From Microbacterium ginsengiterrae (GTDB taxonomy: Bacteria > Actinomycetota > Actinomycetes > Actinomycetales > Microbacteriaceae), in the NCBI RefSeq assembly GCF_014205075.1, contig NZ_JACHMU010000001.1, positions 1,426,001 to 1,490,000 on the forward strand: 64,000 nucleotides of DNA, in the 5' to 3' direction. The notes beneath the pieces were generated by a model. That model was not told the origin of the DNA, searched no databases, and saw nothing but the letters and a program-made list of their open reading frames with translations. This document shows, one piece after another, positions 1 through 7,757 of this stretch. The position numbers and the translations under genes are program-made. Position 1 is the first letter of the stretch. Each line of letters starts with the position of its first letter.

Positions 1-88
1 TCATGCCGTTCCAGCGCTTCCCGAGCACGCTGAACGCCAGTGTGACGGCGGCGTCACACATGTGAACCTCTGTGTCGGTGCCCGCCAT
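1..88 (-). CDS. HxlR-family transcriptional regulator, N-terminal fragment (cut by window start)
   Basis: Only the first 29 codons are inside the window. They read from ATG at 88 into a segment with a single Cys (CDAAV) followed by FSVLGKRWNG. This is the classic N-terminus of HxlR winged-helix regulators: a redox-sensitive Cys near residue 11, then the L-G-x-x-W helix. HxlR proteins are dimeric repressors or activators that often sense electrophiles or quinones through this Cys. The gene is divergent from an AzoR-type quinone/azo reductase and shares its 76-bp promoter gap, which holds a perfect inverted repeat, so regulation of the neighbour is likely. The fragment is short, but the motif spacing is distinctive. 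Confidence 0.72.
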   Translation of the reverse strand, partial: MAGTDTEVHMCDAAVTLAFSVLGKRWNGM

Positions 89-118
89 GCCCCCATCATA
101 CCTGTGCTACGTTAACGC

Positions 119-145
119 GAGTCACTAATAAAAACAGAGTGACTC
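119..145. promoter_or_regulatory. Inverted repeat, probable HxlR operator
   Basis: GAGTCACT (119-126) and AGTGACTC (138-145) are perfect 8-base inverted arms around an AT-rich 11-base spacer. The site sits between the divergent HxlR gene and the flavoprotein gene, about 20 bases upstream of the latter's ATG. The position fits repression by blocking transcription initiation. Seen directly in sequence; the binding protein is inferred from position. Confidence 0.6.
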
Positions 146-164
146 CGAAAACGAAAGGTCAGCC

Positions 165-821
165 ATGTCCCTGTTCCGCCTGGATGCCAGCATCCTGCCC
201 GCCACGTCCGCCAGCCGCTCGCTCGCGGACCTGGTCGAAGCCGAGTGGACGAGCTCCCACCCCGACTCCGTCGTGACCCGCCGTGATCTCGCCGCCGACC
301 CGGTGCCCGCGACGGCGTGGGCCGACGCTGTGACCGGCAGCTTCGTCGCCGCGGAGGAGCGCACCGAGCGCCAGAACGAGGCGCGAGCTCTCGCGACCAC
401 CTTCGCCGACGAGCTCATCGGCGCGGACGCGCTGCTGTTCGCGGTGCCGCTGTACAACTACGGTCCCTCCCAGCACTTCAAGACCTGGTTCGACCTCGCC
501 TACACCGACCCGCGCATCGACCCGACGGGTACCGCGCTGAACGGCAAGCCCGCCACACTCGTCACGGTGCTCGGCGGCAACTACTCGGAAGGGTCCCCCA
601 AAGCGGGGTGGGACCACTCGACCGGCTGGCTCCGCCGCGTGCTCGAGGACGTCTGGGGCCTCGACCTCCGTGTCGTGCAGCGTCCGTTCACGCTCGTCGG
701 CGTGAACCCGGCGATGGATGCCTTCACCGAGGTCGCCCAGGAGCTGAAGGACAAGGCGGAGGCGTCGGCGCGCACCTATGGGCAGGAGCTCGCCGCGTCC
801 CGCAACGGCAACGCCGCCTGA
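165..821 (+). CDS. azoR: AzoR-like FMN-dependent NADH azoreductase / quinone reductase
   Basis: A 218-residue cytoplasmic flavodoxin-fold protein (Flavodoxin_2 family). It has an N-terminal FMN phosphate-binding start (LDASILPATSASRSLAD), the PLYNYGPSQHFKTWFD segment that lines the FMN site in AzoR, and a GGNYSEG loop later. Such enzymes use NAD(P)H for two-electron reduction of quinones and azo compounds, avoiding semiquinone radicals. The ATG at 165 follows GAAAGG with good spacing. Family length is about 200-210 residues, so it is complete. Divergence from an HxlR regulator parallels quinone-responsive pairs such as YodB-AzoR1 in Bacillus. The physiological substrate is not deducible. Confidence 0.82.
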   Translation: MSLFRLDASILPATSASRSLADLVEAEWTSSHPDSVVTRRDLAADPVPATAWADAVTGSFVAAEERTERQNEARALATTFADELIGADALLFAVPLYNYGPSQHFKTWFDLAYTDPRIDPTGTALNGKPATLVTVLGGNYSEGSPKAGWDHSTGWLRRVLEDVWGLDLRVVQRPFTLVGVNPAMDAFTEVAQELKDKAEASARTYGQELAASRNGNAA

Positions 822-900
822 GCGGGAGGGGAGCCGGCGCGTCGGGCGCCGGTTCCCCGGCAGGTAGCCTGTCCGGTGTCCGCAGACGAACGGAGTCGAT

Positions 901-1662
901 GTGTCCACTGCGCTGGTGACCGGAGGATCGCGCGGCATCGGCCGTGCCGTCGCACAGGCGCTCGCTGCGCGCGGTGATCGCGTCGCCGTCCACTACGCAT
1001 CCGACCGGGACGCGGCGGAGGAGACCCTGCGCTCGCTCGCCGGCGACGGCCACGTCGTCATCGGCGGCGATCTGCGAGACTCGGACGCCCCATCCCGCAT
1101 CATCGAGCGGGCGGATGCCGCGATGGGAGGCCTCGACATCCTCGTCAACAACGCCGGGATCGCGCCCCTCGAGAGCAATCGGCACCGTCCGGACGAGACG
1201 GACCTCGACGCCTGGCAGTCCGCGTGGCGGCAGATGGTCGACGTCAATCTCATCGCCGCCGCCGAACTGACCTACCTCTTCGCGCGGCGCCTGATCGATC
1301 GGAAGGCGCCCGGCTTCGTCGTCAACGTCGGCTCACGCGGCGCGTTCAAGGGGGAGCCGGACTACCCGGCATACGGCGCGGCGAAGGCCGGACTGCACGC
1401 CTTCGGCCAGTCGATGGCCGTGGCGCTCGCCCCGCACGGGATCGTCGTGACGTCGATCGCCCCCGGGTTCATCAGCTCCGACCGCCAGGCGCCCAAGCTC
1501 GAAGGCGCCGCGGGGGACGCACTGCGGGCCCAGAGCCCGTTCGGCCGGGTCGGCACGCCGGAAGAGGTCGCCGAGGCCGTCCTCTTCCTCAGCTCGCCCG
1601 CCGCGACGTGGTCATCCGGCGCCGTCATCGACTTCAACGGCGCGTCGCACCTTCGTCCCTGA
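901..1662 (+). CDS. SDR-family NAD(P)-dependent oxidoreductase (FabG-like)
   Basis: A 253-residue classical short-chain dehydrogenase starting at GTG 901. The Rossmann motif TGGSRGIG is at residues 7-14, NNAG at 83-86, and the catalytic triad is Ser145, Tyr158 and Lys162 (YGAAK). The C-terminal segment ending IDFNGASHLRP replaces the usual IDVDGG. The best match in style is 3-oxoacyl-ACP reductase-like or sugar dehydrogenase SDRs; the sequence does not fix the substrate. It follows the azoreductase by 79 bases on the same strand and could be cotranscribed, which would place two reductases under the HxlR switch. Confidence 0.85.
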   Translation: MSTALVTGGSRGIGRAVAQALAARGDRVAVHYASDRDAAEETLRSLAGDGHVVIGGDLRDSDAPSRIIERADAAMGGLDILVNNAGIAPLESNRHRPDETDLDAWQSAWRQMVDVNLIAAAELTYLFARRLIDRKAPGFVVNVGSRGAFKGEPDYPAYGAAKAGLHAFGQSMAVALAPHGIVVTSIAPGFISSDRQAPKLEGAAGDALRAQSPFGRVGTPEEVAEAVLFLSSPAATWSSGAVIDFNGASHLRP

Positions 1663-1717
1663 GTCCCGCGGCCGCGAGCCGCGCCTGGTCGGAGGGGCGA
1701 CGGGTGCACGAGCTTCG

Positions 1718-1779
1718 GACACCTGCACGCCGAATCCGGCGAGACCGGCGTGCAGGCGTCGCCGAGTCGTGCAGGTGTC
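1718..1779. repeat. Nested inverted repeats with CCTGCACG units
   Basis: In the 198-base gap after the SDR gene, GACACCTGCACG (1718-1729) pairs with CGTGCAGGTGTC (1768-1779). CCTGCACGCCG (1722-1732) alternatively pairs with CGGCGTGCAGG (1746-1756). The two hairpins share their left arm and are mutually exclusive. The units resemble the GCACGGATGCAGGG repeats near 40400 and 42050, so this may be a diverged member of that family. It could also act as a terminator; no T-run follows. Confidence 0.5.
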
Positions 1780-1860
1780 GCCCGACAGGACGCCCCGCGG
1801 TCGCGAGCCGCGCGCCGAGAAGCCCTCGACAACCGCACGACACGGGCGGATCATGGCCTC

Positions 1861-2253
1861 ATGGCGGATTTCACAGTGGATCACGCGTTCAGCGGCTTCA
1901 GCGTCGACGACATCGACGCGGCCCGGGAGTTCTACGGCACGACCTTGGGGCTCGATGTCCAACCCAACCCGATGGGGTTCCTCGACCTCCGGCTCCCCGG
2001 CGGCGGATCGGTGCTCATCTACAGCAAGCCGAACCATGAGCCGGCGACGTTCACGATCCTGAACTTCGACGTGGCGGACATCGAATCCGCTGTCGACGAG
2101 CTCATCGCCCGCGGCGTGGAGACGAAGATCTACAGCGACGAGGAGTTCCCCTCCGATCATCGCGGCATCGTCCGTGGCGGCGGCGAGGGCCCGGACATCG
2201 CGTGGTTCCGCGACCCGGCCGGCAACGTGCTCGCCGTCATGCAGACGGGCTGA
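1861..2253 (+). CDS. VOC-superfamily protein (glyoxalase/bleomycin-resistance fold)
   Basis: A 130-residue single VOC module. The N-terminal beta-alpha-beta reads [24 protein letters not shown] and the C-terminal half ends [14 protein letters not shown], the standard signature where an E/H/N metal ligand may lie. I chose ATG 1861 because the family begins right at the first strand; the upstream open frame runs through the repeat region and looks non-coding. VOC proteins include glyoxalases, antibiotic-binding proteins and dioxygenases, and nothing local narrows the role. The gene ends 11 bases before the convergent helicase stop. Confidence 0.8.
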   Translation: MADFTVDHAFSGFSVDDIDAAREFYGTTLGLDVQPNPMGFLDLRLPGGGSVLIYSKPNHEPATFTILNFDVADIESAVDELIARGVETKIYSDEEFPSDHRGIVRGGGEGPDIAWFRDPAGNVLAVMQTG

Positions 2254-2264
2254 GAACAGGGCCG

Positions 2265-4793
2265 CTAGAGCCGGTCGACGCCCGTCACCGTGACGACGGC
2301 TTCGCCGGCCTCATCGGATGCCGCGAGATCGACGGTGGCGGTGATCCCCCAGTCGTGGTCACCGGCGGGGTCGTCGAAGATCTGCCGCGCGGTCCACTGC
2401 GTCGCCCCCTCGGTGAGGATGAGCAACGCCGAGCTGCGGGCATCCGGTCCGGTGAGGATCTCGTCGTGCTCGTCGAAATAGGCATCCAGCGCGCTGTTCC
2501 ACCCGTCGGCACCGAACTCCTGGTCCAGTTCCGCGAGCGTGTCGACGTCCTCGAGTGCCGCGAGCTGCACGCGCCGGAAGAGCTCGTTGCGCACGAGGAC
2601 CCGGAATGCGCGGACGTTCGAGGTGAGCCGCTTGGGCGCCGGCGGCACGATGGGTTCGTCGTCCGGGCGGTGCATGTCGACGATGCCGTTGTCGGTGCCC
2701 GCCCGCAGCTCCTCCCACTCGTCCAGCAGGCTCGAGTCGACCTGTCGCACGAGCTCGCCGAGCCACTCGATGAGGTCGCGCAGGTCGTCGTTGCGCATCT
2801 CCTCCGGCGTCGTCTGCGAGGCCGCACGATACGCGTCGGAGAGGTACCGGAGCACGACGCCCTCGGAGCGGGCGATCTTGTAGAACGCGACATATTCCCC
2901 GAAGGACATGGCCCGCTCGTACATGTCGCGGACGACCGACTTCGGATGCAACTCGAAGTCCTTGATCCACGGCTGCGCTGCGCTGTACGTCTCGAACGCC
3001 TGCGCCAGCAACTCCTCGAGCGGCTTCGGGTAGGTGATCTGCTCCAGCAGCTCCATCCGCTCGTCGTATTCGATGCCGTCCCGCTTCATCTGCGCGACGG
3101 CATCCCCTCGCGCGAGGAACTCCTGCTGACTGAGCACCGCACGCGGGTCGTCGAGTGTCGCCTCCACGATGGAGATCATGTCCAGGGCGTAGGTGGGGGC
3201 ATCCGGATCCAGCAGTTCGAACGCCGCGAGGGCGAACGGAGACAGCGGCTGGTTCAGCGCGAAGTTCGGCTGCAGGTCGACGGTGAGACGGATCTCTGTG
3301 CGCCCGCTCACCTCGTCGAAGCGCTGCTCCACGACTCCTGATTCGCGCAGGGTCCGATAGATCCCCAGAGCGCGCAGAGCGAGCATGCGCTGCCGCGCCC
3401 GCGGCTCGTGGTTGTCATATACGAGCGCGCGCATATTCCCGAACACGTCCCCGCCGCGGGCGATCACGCCGAGCATCATCGCGCTGGTGATCTGCATGTG
3501 CGAGGTCAGCGTCTCCGGCTCCGCGGCCACGAGCTTGCGGAACGACGGCTCGCCCCACGACACGAATCCGTCCGGCGCCTTCTTGCGGATCAGCTTGCGC
3601 TTCTTCTTCGGATCGTCGCCGGCCTTGCGGATCGCCGCGGCGTTCTCGGACTCGTGCTCCGGCGCCTGCACGACGACGGTCCCGGCGGTGTCGAATCCGG
3701 CGCGGCCTGCGCGGCCGGCGACCTGGTGGAACTCGCGCGCGTTCAGCTGGCGCATGCGCGTGCCGTCGAACTTCGTCAGCGCCGTGAGCAGCACCGTGCG
3801 GATCGGCACGTTGATCCCGACGCCGAGGGTGTCCGTGCCGCAGATGACGCGGAGGAGCCCCCGCTGGGCGAGCTGCTCGACCAGCCTCCGGTACTTCGGC
3901 AGCATCCCCGCGTGATGCACGCCGATGCCGGCCCGAAGGAACCGCGACAGCGTCTTGCCGAACGCCGTCGTGAACCGGAACTGCGAGATCAGCTCGGCGA
4001 TCTCGTCGCGCTGCTCGCGGGTGGCGATCTTCGTGCTCGACAGCGCCTGCGCGCGCTCCATCGCGGCCGCCTGCGAGAAGTGCACGACGTAGATCGGCGC
4101 CTGCCCCGTGGCGAGGAGCTGCTCGATCGTCTCGTGGATGGGCGTGAGCTCGTAGTAGTGATGCAGCGGGACGGGGCGCTCGACACCGGTGACGGTGGAT
4201 GTCTCGCGGCCCGTGCGCCGGGTGAGATCCGCGGCGAGCTCGGTGACATCCCCCAGGGTGGCGGACATGAGCACGAACTGCGCCTGCGGGAGCGTCAGCA
4301 GCGGCACCTGCCATGCCCACCCGCGGTCGGGGTCCGCGTAGAAGTGGAACTCGTCCATCACGACCTGACCGACGTCCGCCGTCGTACCCTGTCGCAGCGC
4401 GATGTTCGCGAGGATCTCGGCGGTGCAGCAGATGATGGGGGCGTCGGCGTTGACGGAGGAGTCCCCCGTGACCATGCCGACCCGCTCAGGACCGAAGATG
4501 TCGACGAGCGCGAAGAACTTCTCGCTGACCAGCGCTTTGATGGGGGCGGTGTAGTAGCTGCGCCGTCCGTCCGCCAGTGCGGCGAAGTGGGCACCAACCG
4601 CGACGAGGGACTTGCCCGTCCCGGTCGGGGTGGACAGGATGAGGTTCTGTCCCGACACGATCTCGATGATCGCCTCGTCCTGCGCCGGGTACAGCTGGAT
4701 GCCGGTCGCCTCCGCCCACTCGACGAAGGCGAGGTAGACGGCGTCCGCGTCGGACCCCTCGGGAAGAGTGCCGGGATCGAGAAGCGCAGACAT
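2265..4793 (-). CDS. DEAD/DEAH-box helicase with C-terminal DUF3516 domain
   Basis: An 842-residue superfamily 2 helicase. Motif I TPTGTGKS is at residues 55-62, motif II DEFH at 147-150, motif III SAT at 177-179, and motif VI QVAGRAGRAG at 357-366. After residue about 380 a basic KKKRKLIRKK stretch leads into a long all-alpha C-terminal region typical of actinobacterial DUF3516 helicases (known family, role undetermined; related in core to Ski2/HelY-type RNA helicases). ATG 4793 gives the usual N-terminus; a start 21 bases upstream (4814) is possible. It lies 53 bases behind an AlkD-like gene in the same direction, so a nucleic-acid maintenance operon is plausible. Confidence 0.85.
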   Translation of the reverse strand: MSALLDPGTLPEGSDADAVYLAFVEWAEATGIQLYPAQDEAIIEIVSGQNLILSTPTGTGKSLVAVGAHFAALADGRRSYYTAPIKALVSEKFFALVDIFGPERVGMVTGDSSVNADAPIICCTAEILANIALRQGTTADVGQVVMDEFHFYADPDRGWAWQVPLLTLPQAQFVLMSATLGDVTELAADLTRRTGRETSTVTGVERPVPLHHYYELTPIHETIEQLLATGQAPIYVVHFSQAAAMERAQALSSTKIATREQRDEIAELISQFRFTTAFGKTLSRFLRAGIGVHHAGMLPKYRRLVEQLAQRGLLRVICGTDTLGVGINVPIRTVLLTALTKFDGTRMRQLNAREFHQVAGRAGRAGFDTAGTVVVQAPEHESENAAAIRKAGDDPKKKRKLIRKKAPDGFVSWGEPSFRKLVAAEPETLTSHMQITSAMMLGVIARGGDVFGNMRALVYDNHEPRARQRMLALRALGIYRTLRESGVVEQRFDEVSGRTEIRLTVDLQPNFALNQPLSPFALAAFELLDPDAPTYALDMISIVEATLDDPRAVLSQQEFLARGDAVAQMKRDGIEYDERMELLEQITYPKPLEELLAQAFETYSAAQPWIKDFELHPKSVVRDMYERAMSFGEYVAFYKIARSEGVVLRYLSDAYRAASQTTPEEMRNDDLRDLIEWLGELVRQVDSSLLDEWEELRAGTDNGIVDMHRPDDEPIVPPAPKRLTSNVRAFRVLVRNELFRRVQLAALEDVDTLAELDQEFGADGWNSALDAYFDEHDEILTGPDARSSALLILTEGATQWTARQIFDDPAGDHDWGITATVDLAASDEAGEAVVTVTGVDRL

Positions 4794-4846
4794 GATCCTT
4801 CGATCATCCCTCATGTGCGCGCGGTCGTCGCATCCGCGGCATTGCG

Positions 4847-5518
4847 CTACCCCTCGCGGCGCCGGACGATCTCCTCGATCCAGATCGGCGCGAACGGGGA
4901 TGTGCACCCCGGCGCGGTCGGATAGTCGGCCAGCACCTGCAGGTCGTTGCCGATCGCCAGCGCCCGCGCACGGAGCTCGGGGTGGTGGATGCCGATGTTC
5001 GCCAGCGTCTCGTTCATGGCCCACTGCGGCCGCGCCGGGGCATCCTTCATGTCCCGCTCGATGAGATCGAGGAGGTGCGAGAGGTCGAGGCCGTCCGGGT
5101 TCTTCACCACCCGCTGCGACGTCAGTGACCATGCCGCCGCGTTCACGGTCGGATCGGCGTCGTCGAACCACCGCACGCGCATCTCCTCGGCCCGCGGCGA
5201 CTTCTTGGCGATGTAGTTGACGAACCAGTCGTTGACCTTGGGCGGCTGCGTCTCGCGCAGCATGGCATCGAGCTCGTCGGCGGTGAACTCCTGCGGTCTG
5301 CAGATCAGCAGCGCGAGAAGACGCGGTGCGGTCTCGCCGGTCTCCCACAGCTGTTGCGCCAGGGTGTGATCGGTCTTGATCCGCTTCGCCAGTGCGCGCA
5401 TCTTCGACAGATTGATGCCGTGGTCATCACCGCGCTTCTCGTTGGCGGCGCGCATCTTCGGGTCCTCCAGCGCTGCGAGCTGCGCGAGCGCATCAGCCAG
5501 GGTGGTCGTCGACGTCAT
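4847..5518 (-). CDS. AlkD-like DNA alkylation repair protein
   Basis: A 223-residue HEAT-like alpha-helical protein of the COG4912 family. Recognisable segments are GINLSKMRALAKRIK near residue 34, LAQQLWETGETAPRLLALLI near 53, and NDWFVNYIAKKSPRAEEM. AlkD enzymes excise bulky or charged alkylated bases (such as N3-alkyladenine and N7-alkylguanine) using aromatic and acidic residues rather than base flipping. Members of COG4912 differ in whether the catalytic Trp/Asp/Arg set is kept; I could not align the Asp with certainty, so activity is unproven. It sits between the FUSC exporter gene (31-base gap) and the DUF3516 helicase gene. Confidence 0.78.
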   Translation of the reverse strand: MTSTTTLADALAQLAALEDPKMRAANEKRGDDHGINLSKMRALAKRIKTDHTLAQQLWETGETAPRLLALLICRPQEFTADELDAMLRETQPPKVNDWFVNYIAKKSPRAEEMRVRWFDDADPTVNAAAWSLTSQRVVKNPDGLDLSHLLDLIERDMKDAPARPQWAMNETLANIGIHHPELRARALAIGNDLQVLADYPTAPGCTSPFAPIWIEEIVRRREG

Positions 5519-5549
5519 CCGTTCAGCGTACGCACGTCGCGGTGTCCGG

Positions 5550-6578
5550 TCACTCCTCCACGAGCGCGGCGTGGATGCGCCGCAGGTCCTCCATGAGGGA
5601 TCCGATGAGGATCCAGTGGCCGGATGCCGGTGGCCGCACCTGCAGCGGAGCCGTCAGCGCGGGGATGGCCGAGGTGAGCACCGGCTCAGGGGCGACGTCG
5701 GCGATCTCCACCGCCAGCCGCACGTCGTGCCCTGCTCTGCGCAACTGATCGGCGATCGCGTGGACGGTCGGCTCGTCGCACAGTGTGTCGTCGTAGTGGT
5801 CGAAGTACGCCCGCGTCATGCCGATCACCTGGGTGACGATCGGAGACAGCATCGTGAGGAGGGCGCGCATCTCGGCGATCTCACCGCGCGCGGCACGGCG
5901 CGGGTTGAGCGTCAGCGAGTCCTCGCCGGCACTGACGGATGCCTCGGCGGCCGCCTGCATCGGACGCAGCAGGCGGGCCTCGACCATGAGGCCCTGCAGC
6001 TGCGACGGCTCCTGCGTGGCCGGGAGCGCGTCGGCGAGGCGGTCCAGCGTCGCGGCGAGCTCGGCGCCGAGCATCCCGAGGTCTCGCCGAGCGGGGGCCG
6101 TGAGCACCGGCGGGACGACGAGCGCGTTGACGACGATGCCGATGGCGGCGCCGATGAGCGTCTCGAGGATCCGGTCGAGCCCGTACGTCGGGCTCGAAGG
6201 GCCGAGGGCGAGCACGAGCAGTGCGGAGATCGCGACCTGATTGGTCGTCCCCGGCGACGCGCGGAAGGCCCATGCCACCAGCAGGGCGATCGCGACGGCG
6301 ACGAGAGCGACCCAGCTGTACGGGCCGAGCAGCAGGCTCAGGCCGACGGCGATCACGACGCCGACGATGACGCCGGTGCTGCGCTCGAGCGCCTTCGAGA
6401 AGGTCTGGTTCACGCTCGGCTGCACGACGAGCAGAGCCGCGATCGCGGCGAACACCGGCAACGGTCCGGGGATGAGCCAGCCGGCGATGAGCCAGGCGGC
6501 GATCGTCGCGACGGCGGATTTCACGACCTGCAGCAGCGGGATGCGCTTCGCGCTGCGCACAGCCGCCGTCACTCTCAT
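5550..6578 (-). CDS. FUSC / aromatic acid exporter-type membrane protein
   Basis: 342 residues. The first about 165 form six hydrophobic helices (AVATIAAWLIAGWLIP, FAAIAALLVVQPSV, GVIVGVVIAVGLSLLL, ALVAVAIALLVAW, QVAISALLVLALG, ETLIGAAIGIVVNALVV). A cytoplasmic alpha-helical half follows. This matches the FUSC/ArAE layout of exporters for aromatic acids and amphipathic compounds (AaeB, fusaric acid resistance), in a half-size form common in actinomycetes. It is the first gene of the minus-strand set with the AlkD-like and helicase genes; export of toxic compounds next to alkylation repair is suggestive, but cotranscription is unproven. Confidence 0.8.
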   Translation of the reverse strand: MRVTAAVRSAKRIPLLQVVKSAVATIAAWLIAGWLIPGPLPVFAAIAALLVVQPSVNQTFSKALERSTGVIVGVVIAVGLSLLLGPYSWVALVAVAIALLVAWAFRASPGTTNQVAISALLVLALGPSSPTYGLDRILETLIGAAIGIVVNALVVPPVLTAPARRDLGMLGAELAATLDRLADALPATQEPSQLQGLMVEARLLRPMQAAAEASVSAGEDSLTLNPRRAARGEIAEMRALLTMLSPIVTQVIGMTRAYFDHYDDTLCDEPTVHAIADQLRRAGHDVRLAVEIADVAPEPVLTSAIPALTAPLQVRPPASGHWILIGSLMEDLRRIHAALVEE

Positions 6579-6629
6579 GGGACCACGTTAGACCCGCCAG
6601 AGGCGGAGCCCGGGCGGTCGACCCCGTAC

Positions 6630-6648
6630 TGAGGTCACCCTAACCTCG
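6630..6648. promoter_or_regulatory. Iron box 1 (IdeR/DtxR-type), upstream of siderophore operon
   Basis: TGAGGTCACCCTAACCTCG matches the actinobacterial IdeR/DmdR consensus TTAGGTTAGSCTAACCTAA at 14 of 19 positions by eye, including the whole right half CCTAACCT. It starts seven bases before a second box. Fe(II)-loaded IdeR would repress the operon. Confidence 0.65.
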
Positions 6649-6655
6649 TGTTACA

Positions 6656-6674
6656 TTAGGGCAGGCTTACCAAA
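6656..6674. promoter_or_regulatory. Iron box 2 (IdeR/DtxR-type)
   Basis: TTAGGGCAGGCTTACCAAA matches the same consensus at 15 of 19 positions, with TTAGG and ACC conserved at the correct spacing. It lies 54 bases before the GTG start of the binding-protein gene. Centre-to-centre spacing to box 1 is 26 bases, so the two may be occupied by neighbouring IdeR dimers. Confidence 0.7.
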
Positions 6675-6728
6675 GCCTTTCGGTCATCCCGACCCCATCC
6701 CGATCACCCCATCCCGAAGGGAACGCCC

Positions 6729-7757
6729 GTGCGTACCTCCCGACTCCTCGCGCTCGGCGCTGCAGCCGTCCTCACCGTCGGCCTCGCCGCCTGCTCCTCC
6801 GCGCCGTCCAGCACCGATGACAGCACGGCCGGCGGCGCCCCGGCATCCGACGGCGCGTTCCCCGTCACGATCGAGCACGTCTACGGCGAGACCACCATCA
6901 CCGAGAAGCCCGAGCGCGTGGCGACGGTGGCGTGGGCCAATCACGAGGTCCCCCTCGCCCTCGGCGTCGTGCCGGTCGGCATGAGCAAGGCGACCTGGGG
7001 CGACGACGACGACAACGGCGTGCTGCCGTGGGTCGAGGACCAGCTCGACGAGCTGGGCGCCGAGACGCCGGTGCTGTTCGACGAGACCGACGGCATCGAC
7101 TTCGAGGCCGTCGCCGACACGGACCCCGACGTCATCCTCGCCTCCTACTCCGGCATCACGCAGGAGGAGTACGACACGCTCTCCAAGATCGCTCCCGTCG
7201 TGGCCTACCCCGAGGTCGCCTGGGGCACCCCCGTCGAGACGATGATCGAGATGAACTCCGCAGCCCTCGGCCTCGCCGACGAGGGGCAGGAGCTGATCGA
7301 CCAGCTGCACGCCGACACCGAGGCCGCGCTCGACGAGCACGCCGCCCTCAAGGACGCGAAGGTGCTCTTCGCCTACCTCGACCCGAGCGACCTCAGCCAG
7401 ATCATGTACTACACCCCCGTGGACACCCGTCCCGGATTCCTCACCTCGCTGGGTCTGCCGGAACCCCAGGTGCTCGCCGACACCGAGAGCACCGACTTCT
7501 ACCTGACCGTGAGCGCGGAGCAGGCCGACGTGTTCGAGGATGTCGACCTCTTCATCACGTACGGCGACGCCTCCCTCATCGAGACGCTGCAGGCCGACCC
7601 GCTGCTTTCGAAGATCCCCGCCATCGCCGACGGGCGCATCGCGATCCTCCCCGACGCGACGCCGCTCGCGGCATCCGCCAACCCCTCTCCGCTGTCGATC
7701 GGCTGGGGCATCGGCGACTACTTCGCACTGCTCGAGGCTCCGCTGCTCGAGAAGTGA
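6729..7757 (+). CDS. Iron-siderophore ABC transporter substrate-binding lipoprotein
   Basis: 342 residues starting at GTG 6729 after GAAGG (6716-6720). A lipoprotein signal peptide ends in the lipobox LAAC, followed by a Ser/Thr linker and a class III periplasmic-binding fold: VTIEHVYGETTITEKPERVATV is the typical FecB/FhuD opening and ALGVVPVGMS the first beta-alpha unit. It binds ferric siderophores outside the membrane for the two permeases that follow with 4-base overlaps. Two iron boxes upstream indicate iron-repressed expression. The siderophore type cannot be read from sequence. Confidence 0.92.
   Translation: MRTSRLLALGAAAVLTVGLAACSSAPSSTDDSTAGGAPASDGAFPVTIEHVYGETTITEKPERVATVAWANHEVPLALGVVPVGMSKATWGDDDDNGVLPWVEDQLDELGAETPVLFDETDGIDFEAVADTDPDVILASYSGITQEEYDTLSKIAPVVAYPEVAWGTPVETMIEMNSAALGLADEGQELIDQLHADTEAALDEHAALKDAKVLFAYLDPSDLSQIMYYTPVDTRPGFLTSLGLPEPQVLADTESTDFYLTVSAEQADVFEDVDLFITYGDASLIETLQADPLLSKIPAIADGRIAILPDATPLAASANPSPLSIGWGIGDYFALLEAPLLEK

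Noticed and set aside
2265..5348. A longer helicase reading frame starting at 5348
   Set aside because: The extra 185 codons overlap the AlkD-like gene in another frame and do not resemble helicase N-termini; ATG 4793 fits the family.
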